A stretch of 64,000 bases of DNA from Streptomyces sp. NBC_01275 (GCF_026340655.1 NZ_JAPEOZ010000001.1:8742001-8806000); one strand, 5' to 3'. Positions 28,916 through 38,057 are shown, counted from the stretch's first letter. Program-made: numbers and translations. Notes: a model not told the origin generated them from the sequence alone.

Positions 28916-30349
28916 ATGACCACGAACGCCTCCTCCAGGGGGCCGGCCCACTCACGGGCCGCGTTCCGCCCGACCGGCCTCCGGCGCATCACCTCCATCT
29001 CGGCGGCCGCGTCGATCGGCGGCTTCCTGTTCGGTTACGACAGCGCCGTCATCAACGGTGCCGTAACCGGAATCCAGCACCGATTCGATGTCACCTCCAG
29101 CGAGACGGGCACGATCGTCGCCTCCGCCCTGCTCGGTTCCGCTTTCGGAGCGGCCGTCGCCGGGCGTCTCGCCGACCGCCTCGGCCGTCCGCGCGTGATG
29201 CACCTCGCCGCCGCCCTCTTCGCGATCAGCGCGCTCGGGTCGTCCATGCCCTTCTCCGCCTGGGACCTGGGAGCCTGGCGCGTCGTCGGCGGTATGGCGA
29301 TCGGACTCGCCTCGCTGATCGGGCCCACCTACATCGCCGAGGTCGCGCCGCCCGACCACCGCGGTCGGCTGGCCTCGTTCCAACAGGCGGCCATCGTGCT
29401 CGGCATCACCGCCTCCCAGCTCGTCAACTGGGGCATCGCTCAAGGGGCCGGCGGCAAGAGCGAAAACGCGCTGGGTGCTCTGCACGCCTGGCAGTGGATG
29501 CTCATGGCCGCAGTCATACCGGCGCTCGCCTATCTGTTCCTCACCCTGCGCATCCCGGAGTCGCCGCACTTCCTCGTCGCCACGGGCCGCGAGGTCCAGG
29601 CGCTCGCCGTGCTGCGCGACCTGCAGGGCACGTACGCCGGCGCCGAGGACCGGATCGCCGAGATCCAGCACGCGCTGAAGACCGACCACAAGCCGCGGGC
29701 ACGCGATCTGCTCGACGGCCGCTTCGGGCTGCTGCCGATCATGTGGGTCGGCATCGGGCTGGCCGTCTTCCAGCAACTCGTCGGCATCAACGTCATCTTC
29801 TACTACTCGTCGCTGCTGTGGCAGTCGGTGGGCATCGACCAGGCCAGCTCCCTGCTGATCAGCCTGTCCACGTCGATCGTCAACATCGTCGGAACCGTCG
29901 TGGCGATGCTTCTGATCGACCGGGTCGGCCGCAAACCGCTCGCGCTGACCGGCTCGGCCGGCATGGCCGTGTCGTTGGCCGTCGCCGCCTGGGCGTTCTC
30001 GTACAAGACGGGCAGTGGCAGCGGTCTGTCCATTCCGGACACGCAGGGCACCGTGGCGCTGGTCGCCGCCCACGCCTTCGTCTTCTTCTTCGCGGTCTCC
30101 TGGGGTGTGGTGCTCTGGGTGATGGTCGGCGAGATGTTCCCGCTGCGGATCCGCGCCGCCGCGATGTCGGTGGCGACCGCCGCCAACTGGATCGCCAACT
30201 GGGCCGTCACCGAGAGCTTCCCCCGCATGTCGGACTGGAACCTGTCGTCCACCTACGCCGTCTACGCGGGCTTCGCCGTGCTCTCCTTCGTCTTCGTCGC
30301 CGTCCGGGTGCGCGAGACCAACGGCAGGAAGCTGGAGGAGATGGGATGA
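28916..30349 (+). CDS. MFS sugar-proton symporter (SP family)
   Basis: 477 residues, twelve predicted transmembrane helices. Family signatures: GGFLFGYDSAVINGA in helix 1, GRLADRLGRPRV in loop 2-3, PESPHFLVATGR before the central loop, FQQLVGINVIFYYSS in helix 7 and DRVGRKPL in loop 8-9. AAGGAG lies before the ATG. It imports hexose or pentose by proton symport. Overlaps the downstream WhiB gene by 4 bases (ATGA), so the two are translationally coupled. Confidence 0.9.
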   Translation: MTTNASSRGPAHSRAAFRPTGLRRITSISAAASIGGFLFGYDSAVINGAVTGIQHRFDVTSSETGTIVASALLGSAFGAAVAGRLADRLGRPRVMHLAAALFAISALGSSMPFSAWDLGAWRVVGGMAIGLASLIGPTYIAEVAPPDHRGRLASFQQAAIVLGITASQLVNWGIAQGAGGKSENALGALHAWQWMLMAAVIPALAYLFLTLRIPESPHFLVATGREVQALAVLRDLQGTYAGAEDRIAEIQHALKTDHKPRARDLLDGRFGLLPIMWVGIGLAVFQQLVGINVIFYYSSLLWQSVGIDQASSLLISLSTSIVNIVGTVVAMLLIDRVGRKPLALTGSAGMAVSLAVAAWAFSYKTGSGSGLSIPDTQGTVALVAAHAFVFFFAVSWGVVLWVMVGEMFPLRIRAAAMSVATAANWIANWAVTESFPRMSDWNLSSTYAVYAGFAVLSFVFVAVRVRETNGRKLEEMG

Positions 30350-30684
30350 CAGCGCCGCGCACCCCTCGGCTGAACAACCGTGCCCTGCCCGTCCGTTCGG
30401 CGGCTGGCTGGTGGCCGGCCGCGTCCTGCCGAGGCGCCGACATCGAGACCTTCTTCCCGCCTCCGGGCGACCTCGCGGCCGTCCAACGGGCGCTGATGAC
30501 GTGCGATCAGTGCCCGGTGCGGATTCCGTGTCGCCGGTACGCGCTCGACCACCGGGAACGGCACGGGATCTGGGGCGGTCTGACCGAGGAGACACGCGAG
30601 ACGCTCCTCCGCATGGGGCCGCCGCCGGCTGCGCACCCCCGGTCGCACGAACCCACCGAACTCGTTGTTGAACCGAGGACGTGA
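30346..30684 (+). CDS. WhiB-like iron-sulfur protein (coupled to sugar transporter)
   Basis: 112 residues with four cysteines in WhiB spacing: one in SCRGAD, then CDQCPVRIPC, followed by the GIWGGLTEE turn. Binds a 4Fe-4S cluster and acts as a redox- or NO-sensitive regulator, usually through the principal sigma factor. Its ATG overlaps the transporter stop, an unusual arrangement that ties a redox regulator to sugar uptake. The second WhiB in the window (38396) has its own ECF41-type promoter. Confidence 0.88.
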   Translation: MTAPRTPRLNNRALPVRSAAGWWPAASCRGADIETFFPPPGDLAAVQRALMTCDQCPVRIPCRRYALDHRERHGIWGGLTEETRETLLRMGPPPAAHPRSHEPTELVVEPRT

Positions 30685-30805
30685 TCAGCCCCTGCGAACC
30701 GACGCGATTTAAGTCGTTTCACCGATGGTGCACGGGCGACGAGGGTGTAATGGGCCGAGGCTAGGATGTCGTGCGACGTGACCCTCTGCACGGAGGAAGC
30801 CGCAC

Positions 30806-30862
30806 ATGCTCAGCCCAGCAGCCGGGGCCCTCCCGAGGCCGAACCCAGTACTCGCGCGATGA
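30806..30862 (+). CDS. Possible 18-residue leader peptide upstream of LAL-3
   Basis: A short frame with an excellent Shine-Dalgarno (CGGAGGAAG) and ATG, ending in a TGA that overlaps the ATG at 30859 of the LAL gene (ATGA). It encodes a Pro/Ala-rich peptide (MLSPAAGALPRPNPVLAR). The arrangement suggests that translation of LAL-3 is coupled to this leader. Not a known peptide. Confidence 0.5.
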   Translation: MLSPAAGALPRPNPVLAR

Positions 30863-33603
30863 TCGGCCGGGACGAGGAGCTGCGCATCCTGCGCAGGCTG
30901 CTGGCGGACGCGGCGGACGGACGCGGCGGTGCGCTGTTGATCCACGGCACCGCCGGCGTCGGCAAGTCGGCTCTGCTGGGCACTGTCGGCGCCGAGGGCA
31001 CCGAGGCCGGTTTCAAGGTGCTGAGCGCGGCCGGTGTGGAGACCGAGCTGTGGATGCCGTTCGCGGCTCTGCAACTGCTGCTGCAACCGGCCGCCGACGG
31101 CATCGGGAAGCTGCCGTCCCCGCACCGGACGGCGCTGGTCGACGCGTTCAGCGCCACCCAGACCGAACCCCACATCTTCCGTGTCGCGCTCGCCGTACTC
31201 GAACTGCTCGCCGACGAGGCCGACCGGCAGCCACTCCTCTTGCTCGTCGACGATCTGCAGTGGATCGACGCGTCGAGCCGGGACGTCCTCAGGTTCGTGG
31301 CCCGGCGCACCCGCGACCTCCCCGTACTGATCATCACCGCCTCTCGGCTCCACGCCCCCGACTCCTACGACCCGAGCGCGCAGCCGGATCTCCCTCTGCA
31401 ACCGCTCGCCCTGTCGGCCGCCGCCGAACTGCTCGATGCGGGCGCACCAGACCTCTCGGCGCCGATACGGGCCCTCATCCTGGAGCGCGCGGAGGGCAAC
31501 CCGCTGGCCCTGGTCGAACTGCCCAAGACGGTGCAGGACATGGCCACGCAACTGGACGATCTGCCACTGACCCAGCGGCTGGAGGACGCTTTCGCCGCGC
31601 GTACGGACTCGGTGAGCCCGGGGTGCCGCACCCTCCTGCTGGCTCTGGCCGCGGAGCCCAACGCACCACTGAATCGGCTGCTGGACGTGGCGAGCCGGCT
31701 GAGGGACACGGCGGTTTCCGTGGACGCGGTGCAGGAGGCGGTCGGGGCCGGACTGGTCGGCATGGTCGGCCGTACCCTCCGGTTCCGGCATCCGCTGATG
31801 CGTTCGGCGATCTACACCCGCGCCACGGTTCCCGATCGGCTGGCCACCCACCGCGCCATCGCCGCGGCCATGGCCGATGCCCCCGAGCACCAACTCCTCC
31901 ACCTGGCCGCCGCGACGCTGGGCCCGAACGAGGAGCTCGCCGCCCAGCTGGAACGTTTCGCCGAAACGGCGCTGGCCCGGGGCAAGCTCGCCTCGGCCGT
32001 CCCGGCCCTTCGCCAGGCGGCCGAACTGGTCCAGAACACGCGCCGCAGGACCGAAATCCTGGTCCGGGCAGTCGAGTCGGCCAGCGAGATCAACGACCGG
32101 GTCCACACCCAGTTGCTGCTGGGCCGGGCCGACATGAGCGAACTCGGTCCACTGGAGCGGGCCCGCCTCATGGTCGTGTCCGACAAGGCGGCGTTCGAAC
32201 CCGACGATCCGCACCGCCGGATCGAGGACATGGTGACCACGGCGGCCGGCGCGTTCGACACAGGAAACGTGCGGGTCGCCGAGAACCTGCTGTGGCGAGC
32301 CGCCGCCCGGTGCTTCTTCCAGGACGGCGATGTACGGGTGCGCACGCTGGCCGCGGCCGAACTGGACCGCTGGAACCCCGATCCGGACGCCCCCGTCGTC
32401 CTGACGGTACGGGCGTACACCGAACCGTACCGGCACGGCGCCGAGGTGATCGCACGGCTCGACGCCCTCCGGCCGGACCACCAGGACGGCCGGATCATGC
32501 ATTTTCTCGGCAGCGGCGCGATGGTCCTGGGCGACGTCACCCGCGCCGCCCGGTACCTGTCGCTGGCAGCCGCGGTGTGGCGGTCGCAGGGCAGGCTCGG
32601 GCTGCTCGCCCGGTCACTGGCCGGCAGTTGGCCGCGGGTGTACCTCGGTCAGCTCGATCGGGCCCGCGAGGAGTCCGGCGAAGGACTCGCCCTGGCCGAG
32701 GAGACCGGGGAATGGATCGTCTGGCTGGGGGTGAAGGCAACGGGGAGCCTGGTGGCGGCACTGCGCGGGGAGACCGAGGCCGCGGCGCGGATGCTCGGCG
32801 AGCTGCGCGCCCACCGGCTGTTCCCCGGCATGCCGTTCGCCGCCGTGATGGCGCAGCAGGTCGAGGGCCTGCTCGCGCTCTTCGACGGCCGCGCGACCGA
32901 GGCATACGAGGTTCTCGCGCGCGCGTTCGATCCGGCCGACCCGCACTACCACTCGGTCAGCCGCTGGCTGCTCGCACCGGACCTGGCGGACGCCGCGGTG
33001 GCCGCGGGAACCGTGCGGCAGGCCCGGGAACTCCTGGACGGACTCCCCGAGTTGGCTGTCCGTCTGCCCTCGGAAATGATGATGGTCGCCCAGGCCTACA
33101 CCGAGGCGGTGCTGGCGCCGGATGACACGGCGGAGGAGCGCTACACCGCGGCGCTGGCGGCGTTGCCCGCCGGCTGGGCCCTTGCGCGGGCCCGGATGCA
33201 CCTGCACCACGGCCGCCGGCTGCGCAGGCGACGGCGCAACGTCGACGCCCGGAACCCGCTGCGCAGCGCCCGCGACGAGTTCGACCGGATCGGCGCGCGG
33301 CCCTGGGCCGAGATGGCTCGCGAGCAACTCCGCGCCGCCGGCGAGTCGAGCGGCCGACGGCATGCGAACACCAGCGACCGGCTGTCGGCCCAGGAGATGC
33401 AGATCGCGGTGCTGGCGTCACAGGGGCTGAGCAACCGGGAGATCGGTCAACGCCTGTTCATCTCGCACCGCACTGTCGGAGCCCATCTGTACCGCATCTA
33501 TCCCCGCCTGGGCATCACCAGCCGCGGCAAGCTCGCCGCCGCGCTCTCCGCACTCCACGACGGACACCCGACGGCCGACTCGCCAGGCGCCGACACCGGC
33601 TGA
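30859..33603 (+). CDS. LuxR-family LAL transcriptional regulator (LAL-3)
   Basis: 914 residues from ATG 30859 (an in-frame ATG at 30766 adds 31 residues without family similarity). MIGRDEELRIL is the usual LAL opening, Walker A GTAGVGKS near residue 35, Walker B LLLVDDLQWID near 130, helical middle, and HTH (LSAQEMQIAVLASQGLSNRE, ISHRTVGAHLYRIY) at the end. It has no strong Shine-Dalgarno of its own; the upstream leader peptide overlaps its start by 4 bases. It follows the glucokinase-transporter-WhiB group and could regulate it. Confidence 0.88.
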   Translation: MIGRDEELRILRRLLADAADGRGGALLIHGTAGVGKSALLGTVGAEGTEAGFKVLSAAGVETELWMPFAALQLLLQPAADGIGKLPSPHRTALVDAFSATQTEPHIFRVALAVLELLADEADRQPLLLLVDDLQWIDASSRDVLRFVARRTRDLPVLIITASRLHAPDSYDPSAQPDLPLQPLALSAAAELLDAGAPDLSAPIRALILERAEGNPLALVELPKTVQDMATQLDDLPLTQRLEDAFAARTDSVSPGCRTLLLALAAEPNAPLNRLLDVASRLRDTAVSVDAVQEAVGAGLVGMVGRTLRFRHPLMRSAIYTRATVPDRLATHRAIAAAMADAPEHQLLHLAAATLGPNEELAAQLERFAETALARGKLASAVPALRQAAELVQNTRRRTEILVRAVESASEINDRVHTQLLLGRADMSELGPLERARLMVVSDKAAFEPDDPHRRIEDMVTTAAGAFDTGNVRVAENLLWRAAARCFFQDGDVRVRTLAAAELDRWNPDPDAPVVLTVRAYTEPYRHGAEVIARLDALRPDHQDGRIMHFLGSGAMVLGDVTRAARYLSLAAAVWRSQGRLGLLARSLAGSWPRVYLGQLDRAREESGEGLALAEETGEWIVWLGVKATGSLVAALRGETEAAARMLGELRAHRLFPGMPFAAVMAQQVEGLLALFDGRATEAYEVLARAFDPADPHYHSVSRWLLAPDLADAAVAAGTVRQARELLDGLPELAVRLPSEMMMVAQAYTEAVLAPDDTAEERYTAALAALPAGWALARARMHLHHGRRLRRRRRNVDARNPLRSARDEFDRIGARPWAEMAREQLRAAGESSGRRHANTSDRLSAQEMQIAVLASQGLSNREIGQRLFISHRTVGAHLYRIYPRLGITSRGKLAAALSALHDGHPTADSPGADTG

Positions 33604-33615
33604 CGGCGCGTGCCC

Positions 33616-33810
33616 GGCTTCAGCCCCTCGGCAGGGGTGCAGCGGCAGTATTCCGGCACCGCGGGCCGCACGGAGAACTCCCACATCGGTGTCTTCCTCG
33701 CCTACGCCGCCGGCCGCGGACGCACGCTGATCGACCGGTGGCTCTGCCTGCCCACCTCATACACGGACGACCGGGAACGCTGCCGCCGGGCCGGCACCGG
33801 CGAATGCCCG
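33616..33810 (+). pseudogene. IS701-like transposase fragment
   Basis: The frame reads [20 protein letters not shown], then [17 protein letters not shown] and [12 protein letters not shown], which closely resembles the central DDE-transposase segment of Streptomyces IS701-family elements. About 65 codons survive, without termini. The rest of this 440-base gap up to 34041 shows nothing recognisable. Confidence 0.7.
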
Positions 33811-34041
33811 AATTCAAGCGCGACGACCGTGGGACAGCGCCCTGCCCGAACTACGCACCGGTCTCGCCCTGCCCCGTATCGCTGCTGGTCAGGGCGGCTC
33901 TCGAAGCTTGGGCCACGGACCGACCACGGCACGACCACGAAGCCGCCCACGGGTTTCCAGGGTGCGATCGGCTGCCCCCGGGTGCGACGTTCGTTGTCAG
34001 CAGCCAGCGAGCCGCTGACCCACGGAGCACAGGAGCCGATC

Positions 34042-34770
34042 GTGGACGCACACCTCGTCGAAGCAAGGCAAGGTCGGGAGACGGCGGGTACGACGGCCAC
34101 CCCGACGATCGGTGACCTGGACGACGCGACGGCGGTGTTCGTCCGCGCCAGGCCTGGACTGCTCAAGATCGCCAATCGGATCGTCGGGAACGCGAGCGAG
34201 GCCGAAGACGTCATCCAGGAGGCATGGCTTCGGTGGCAGGGCACAGATCGTACGGTCGTCTCGAACCCGCCGGCGCTGCTCAGGACGACGACTGTCCGGC
34301 TGGCGATCAACGTCGTCCAGTCCGCCTGGAGACGTCGAGAATCCTGCGCCAGTCCCTGGCTTCCGGAACTGCTGGACACCCGTACGACCCCAGAGGCAGC
34401 GGCCGAGCGGCAGGACGCCGTCGAGCGAGCGGTTCTCCTGCTGATGGAAGCACTGACGCCGAGGCAACGTGCCGCGTATGTCCTACGGGAGGGCTTCGGC
34501 TACCCGCACAGCCGGATTTCCGAGATCCTGTGCCTCAGCGCCGCCAATACGCGGCAGCAGGTTACACGTGCCCACGAGCGTCTCGCTCAGAACCGACGCG
34601 GGCAGCCTGTGGATTCGGTCGCGCATCGGCGGCTTGTCCAGGCGTTCTTGGTAGCAGCACAGTCCGGTGACCTTGCGCAGCTGGAACGGGTCCTCTCCGC
34701 AGACGCCGACCACCGATCGACCTGCGGGCCGATGTCGCGCGCGGCGAGCGAGTCGTCGTCGCTGGTGTGA
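34042..34770 (+). CDS. ECF41-group sigma factor with truncated C-terminal domain
   Basis: 242 residues from GTG 34042 (AGGAG upstream). Region 2 ([20 protein letters not shown]), linker WLPEL, and region 4 ([30 protein letters not shown]) are intact. The SnoaL-like tail breaks off after about 20 residues ([20 protein letters not shown]) and ends in unrelated sequence, so the DGGGK and NPDKL motifs are gone. In studied ECF41 proteins the tail controls activity, so this form may be dysregulated or inactive. No TGTCACA promoter upstream; IS debris lies just before it. Confidence 0.85.
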   Translation: MDAHLVEARQGRETAGTTATPTIGDLDDATAVFVRARPGLLKIANRIVGNASEAEDVIQEAWLRWQGTDRTVVSNPPALLRTTTVRLAINVVQSAWRRRESCASPWLPELLDTRTTPEAAAERQDAVERAVLLLMEALTPRQRAAYVLREGFGYPHSRISEILCLSAANTRQQVTRAHERLAQNRRGQPVDSVAHRRLVQAFLVAAQSGDLAQLERVLSADADHRSTCGPMSRAASESSSLV

Positions 34771-34869
34771 TGCGCCGGGGAGTCCGGGATCTCGTCGTGC
34801 CCCACCTCAGATTCCCGACTGGACGGCGGGATCGACCGGAGCACCGTCAGTGCGAGGGAGCCACCGTCC

Positions 34870-35433
34870 TCACAGCGTCGGCGCACCGACTGCGCCACCC
34901 TGACGCTTGGCGCGGTAGAGGCCCCGGCCGGTCCGCTGGACACGGGAGGCGCCGACCATGCGGTCGAGGGTGCTGCGGATGCCGTTGATGCTTCCGCTGT
35001 CGGTGTCACGGCCGAGAGCCGCGGCGACATCACGGGCCCGCACGTCGACGTCGCCGACTTCGGCGAAGTACGCCATGATCTGCTCGGTGAGCTGGCCGTA
35101 TGCCTTCTGCCCGTGTGTGTCGGAGCCGGCGGCGACAGGACGTGCCGCGCCCTTGCCCCCCTGCGGTTTCCGCCGCCGTGCAGCCGCCTTCGCCGTGGTG
35201 TCCGTAGGCTCGGCGGAGGCACTGTCCGTCTGTGGTTCGGCCGACGCAGCGGCTGGGTTGAGCATCAGGACTTCGAGAGCGCTGAGGGCCCGCTGCACCG
35301 AGCCGAGATGCGCCACGACCGCGGCCAGTTCCCTTTCCAGCGCCTGCTTCTGGACCTGCAGGCGGGCCAGGTCCTCCTGAAGGCTCTCAGCGGTGATCTC
35401 GATGTTGTGCGCTGTGCGGGCTACAGAGACCAT
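34870..35433 (-). CDS. Coiled-coil/winged-helix-like protein of unknown function
   Basis: 187 residues. An N-terminal coiled coil (ESLQEDLARLQVQKQALERE, residues 17-50), an Ala/Thr-rich linker with a basic patch (ARRRKPQGGKG), then a compact C-terminal domain (QIMAYFAEVGDVDVRARDVA, residues 118-170) reminiscent of a winged helix. I take it as a dimeric DNA-binding or scaffold protein; no named family recognised. Convergent with the truncated sigma gene. A shortened relic at 18092 sits beside the sigma pseudogene, so this gene and sigma travel together. Confidence 0.65.
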   Translation of the reverse strand: MVSVARTAHNIEITAESLQEDLARLQVQKQALERELAAVVAHLGSVQRALSALEVLMLNPAAASAEPQTDSASAEPTDTTAKAAARRRKPQGGKGAARPVAAGSDTHGQKAYGQLTEQIMAYFAEVGDVDVRARDVAAALGRDTDSGSINGIRSTLDRMVGASRVQRTGRGLYRAKRQGGAVGAPTL

Positions 35434-35893
35434 GTGTTCCTCTCATCCTCAACCCTCGTGCCGCGCCCCGGCTCACGTGCGGTGACGCTCGGTCTGAACG
35501 CGGGAACGGGTTCCCCTTGACATCATATGCAGTGACCCGTTCTGCATGTGGATGCATCAGACGACCAACAGGGCAGGTCTCCGTGGTGCCGGAGGCTGCC
35601 TTGATGCGGGAGTCGACGGTGTCAATCACCACTTGAAGCTTCCGCGGCGAGGTCAGCTGCCGTGTTGACCGGCTCCTGCGTTGGTGATCCCCACTGTTCA
35701 CAACGGGCCAATGCTTAGTGTCATTGCAGGGGAACGGCTCCACCGCCTTGCACACGCGCCCTATTTGCTACCCGTATGGCCTAATTGTCTGTAGGTGATT
35801 TGGTCAAGATCGGGCGGTGCGCCCACGAGAACAGTGTGTCTTCCGAGGTCGACTTCTCCGACGGTGGCCCACGACACGTCTCTGCTCCAGTTC
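35434..35893. other. Intergenic region of lower GC
   Basis: About 460 bases between the coiled-coil gene and P9, including the most AT-rich patch of the area (about 35755-35810). A minus-strand frame near 35800-35880 reads EVDLGRHTVLVGAPP, protein-like but unrecognised. Otherwise I see nothing. Confidence 0.4.
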
Positions 35894-35920
35894 TGTCACA
35901 GGAGCGGGCCGAGCCCGGTC
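35894..35920 (+). promoter_or_regulatory. ECF41-type promoter (P9)
   Basis: TGTCACA (35894-35900), 16-nt spacer, GGTC (35917-35920) then TATG. Leads, after about 200 bases without a clear gene, into the sigma factor at 36132; positive autoregulation is suggested. Confidence 0.85.
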
Positions 35921-36131
35921 TATGAAGCAGATGCGATGGGGTCGGACGTGACTTTCAGTGACCAGAGTTGCTGCAGTACCCGAACGAGCCGTGCAGCGCC
36001 TTGTGTCCGGCAGCACCACGGCTTTCAAGGGATGGTCCTGGGACCGCTGGTCGGAGCGTCCGCTACCACGCTGAAACTGCGTGGTTGCGCCCCTGGGCAG
36101 CCGCGACCGGAGAAACGGATACCCCAAGATC

Positions 36132-37064
36132 ATGCACCTCGAACCGTCCTCTATGACAAGTGACCTTGATGAGGCTGTTTCTGTCTTCGTGCAGCACCGG
36201 AGACGTCTCTTCGGAATCGCCTACCGCGTGCTCGGCAGTGCGGTCGAGGCGGAGGACGTGGTCCAGGAAGTGTGGTTGCGCTGGCAGAAGACCGACCGCT
36301 CCGCAGTGGCCAGCCCGGTGGCCTTCCTGTCGAGTGCGACGACTCGCTTGGCCATCAACGTCGCACAATCGGCGCGCGTGCGCCGGGAGACCTACATCGG
36401 GCCATGGCTGCCCGAGCCCGTCGACACGAGTTCGGACCCGGAGGTGGGCGCGCAGCGCGCAGAAGCCTTGGAAATGGCTCTGCTGCTGGTGTTGGAGAAG
36501 CTGAGCCCCACAGAGCGGGCCGCATACGTACTGCGCGAGGCTTTCGACTACACCTATCCCGAGATCGCTGAGATCCTCCGGCTCAGCCTCGTCAATGTGC
36601 GGAAGATCGTAAGCCGTGCCCGCAAGCACCTGTCGGACGAGCAGCGCGAGAGCGTGGACACCGCGGAGCACAGACGCCTTCTGAGCGCCTTCGTCTCAGC
36701 GGCTCGAACGGGGAATGTGGCTTCGCTGGAGGCCCTTCTCGCCCCCGATGTCGTCAGTCTGTCCGACGGCAACGGTATGCGGGCTTGCGCTCGCATACCG
36801 GTGCTGGGCCGTGCCCGCGTGGCCAAACTGGCGGTCTATCGACGATTGTGGCCGGACGTGGACGTCGGGTTGGTCGACGCCAACGGCCGTACGGGTGCGA
36901 TGATCCACCGAGGCGGCGAGCCCATCGCGTTGCTGCACATCGCCGCCTCCAAGGAGGGCATTCACCAGGTGATGTGGGTGTTCAACCCGAGCAAGATCGC
37001 CGCATTCACTGCTTCACGTTCCCGCTTCTCCGCGGCTTTTGTCCCTGCATCGGCTGGTGTGTGA
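36132..37064 (+). CDS. ECF41-group sigma factor, full length, probably autoregulated
   Basis: 310 residues. Region 2 (LFGIAYRVLGSAVEAEDVVQ), WLPEP in the linker near residue 95, region 4 HTH ([30 protein letters not shown]), and a SnoaL-like tail with LSDGNGMRA and FNPSKI, degenerate forms of DGGGK and NPDKL. The start is uncertain: ATG 36132 is used, but ATG 36153 is possible and neither has a strong Shine-Dalgarno. P9 about 210 bases upstream implies that it activates itself or is activated by the 9355 sigma. Convergent with the divergent relative at 37119; a decayed inverted counterpart is at 17720. Confidence 0.9.
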   Translation: MHLEPSSMTSDLDEAVSVFVQHRRRLFGIAYRVLGSAVEAEDVVQEVWLRWQKTDRSAVASPVAFLSSATTRLAINVAQSARVRRETYIGPWLPEPVDTSSDPEVGAQRAEALEMALLLVLEKLSPTERAAYVLREAFDYTYPEIAEILRLSLVNVRKIVSRARKHLSDEQRESVDTAEHRRLLSAFVSAARTGNVASLEALLAPDVVSLSDGNGMRACARIPVLGRARVAKLAVYRRLWPDVDVGLVDANGRTGAMIHRGGEPIALLHIAASKEGIHQVMWVFNPSKIAAFTASRSRFSAAFVPASAGV

Positions 37065-37118
37065 CGGCGACGGTGTGAGGGCCCGTGCGGTGAGTAAGCG
37101 CCTCACGCCCACAGGCTC

Positions 37119-38057
37119 TCACAAGTGATCAGGACCGGCCGTCGTCCCGCTGTGACGGGCTCCGGTGGGATCTTTGCCGCCGGAGGTGGGGGGCTGGTTC
37201 CAGGGGCGCAGTTTGTCGGGGTTGAGGGTGACCCAGACCTGTGTGATGCGGTGGTCGGCGATGTCGAGGCTGATGACGGCGGCGACCTGGCGGTCGTAGC
37301 GGGCGACGAGGCCGGTGCGGCCGTTGACGGAGTGGGTGGTCAGGGTGGTGCGGGGGCGGCCGGCCAGGAGTGTCAGCAGGCTGTGGGCGACGGGCCGGCT
37401 GCCGTGGACGGGCCTGGTCAGTGCCCTGACTTTGCCGCCGCCGTCGAAGAACGCGGTGGCGTCGGGGCACAGAGCCGAGGCCAGGAGGCAGGCGTCCTGG
37501 GTAAGGCAGGCATGGCGGACGGTGCGGGCGAGCGCGTCGTGTTCTTGCGGTGTCGTGGGGTGTGAGCGCTGCAGCCGGAGGCAGTGGCGGGCCCGGTCGG
37601 CGAGTTCGGCGCACTCCGGCTCGGTGCGTCCCACGATGTCGGCGACCGTGTCGGTGCTCATCCCGAAGACGTCATTGAGCACGAACGCCGCCCGCTCGGC
37701 CGGCGACAGGGAGTCCAGTGCATCCAGCAGAACCCGGCTCACCGCCTCCGCCAGCGATGCCTGCGCTTCCTCGGCGTCGCCCGCCTCCATGAGGTAGCCC
37801 TTCCCCTGGGCGGCCGAACCCCGGTCGGGGAGGGCGAGTCGGCCCAGACAGATCCCGCCTGCGGTCTTCGCGAGCCACGCCCGCGGCGCTGTGATCCGCT
37901 GGCGTGCCGCCTCTGACTGCCCGTACCACCGACGGTAGGCCTCATCGACAACACCTTCCGCCTCACCGGGAGTGCCCAGCATCCAGTAGGCGACATCCAG
38001 CAGATACCGACGCTCCTCGAACAACTCGGCGACCGGCACCGCGTCACCGTGATCCAT
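37119..38057 (-). CDS. Divergent ECF41-like sigma factor relative (paralogue of 16708)
   Basis: 312 residues from ATG 38057 (GAGGGAGG upstream). Same architecture as 16708: eroded region 2 (LLDVAYWMLGTPGEAEGVVD), no WLPEP, region 4 (LSPAERAAFVLNDVF, VADIVGRTEP), SnoaL-like tail with intact FFDGGGKVRAL and LNPDKLRPW. Long stretches of the tail match 16708 residue for residue. It could compete with or tune the true ECF41 factors. P10 lies about 130 bases upstream and is divergent from P11, which drives a WhiB gene. Confidence 0.8.
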   Translation of the reverse strand: MDHGDAVPVAELFEERRYLLDVAYWMLGTPGEAEGVVDEAYRRWYGQSEAARQRITAPRAWLAKTAGGICLGRLALPDRGSAAQGKGYLMEAGDAEEAQASLAEAVSRVLLDALDSLSPAERAAFVLNDVFGMSTDTVADIVGRTEPECAELADRARHCLRLQRSHPTTPQEHDALARTVRHACLTQDACLLASALCPDATAFFDGGGKVRALTRPVHGSRPVAHSLLTLLAGRPRTTLTTHSVNGRTGLVARYDRQVAAVISLDIADHRITQVWVTLNPDKLRPWNQPPTSGGKDPTGARHSGTTAGPDHL

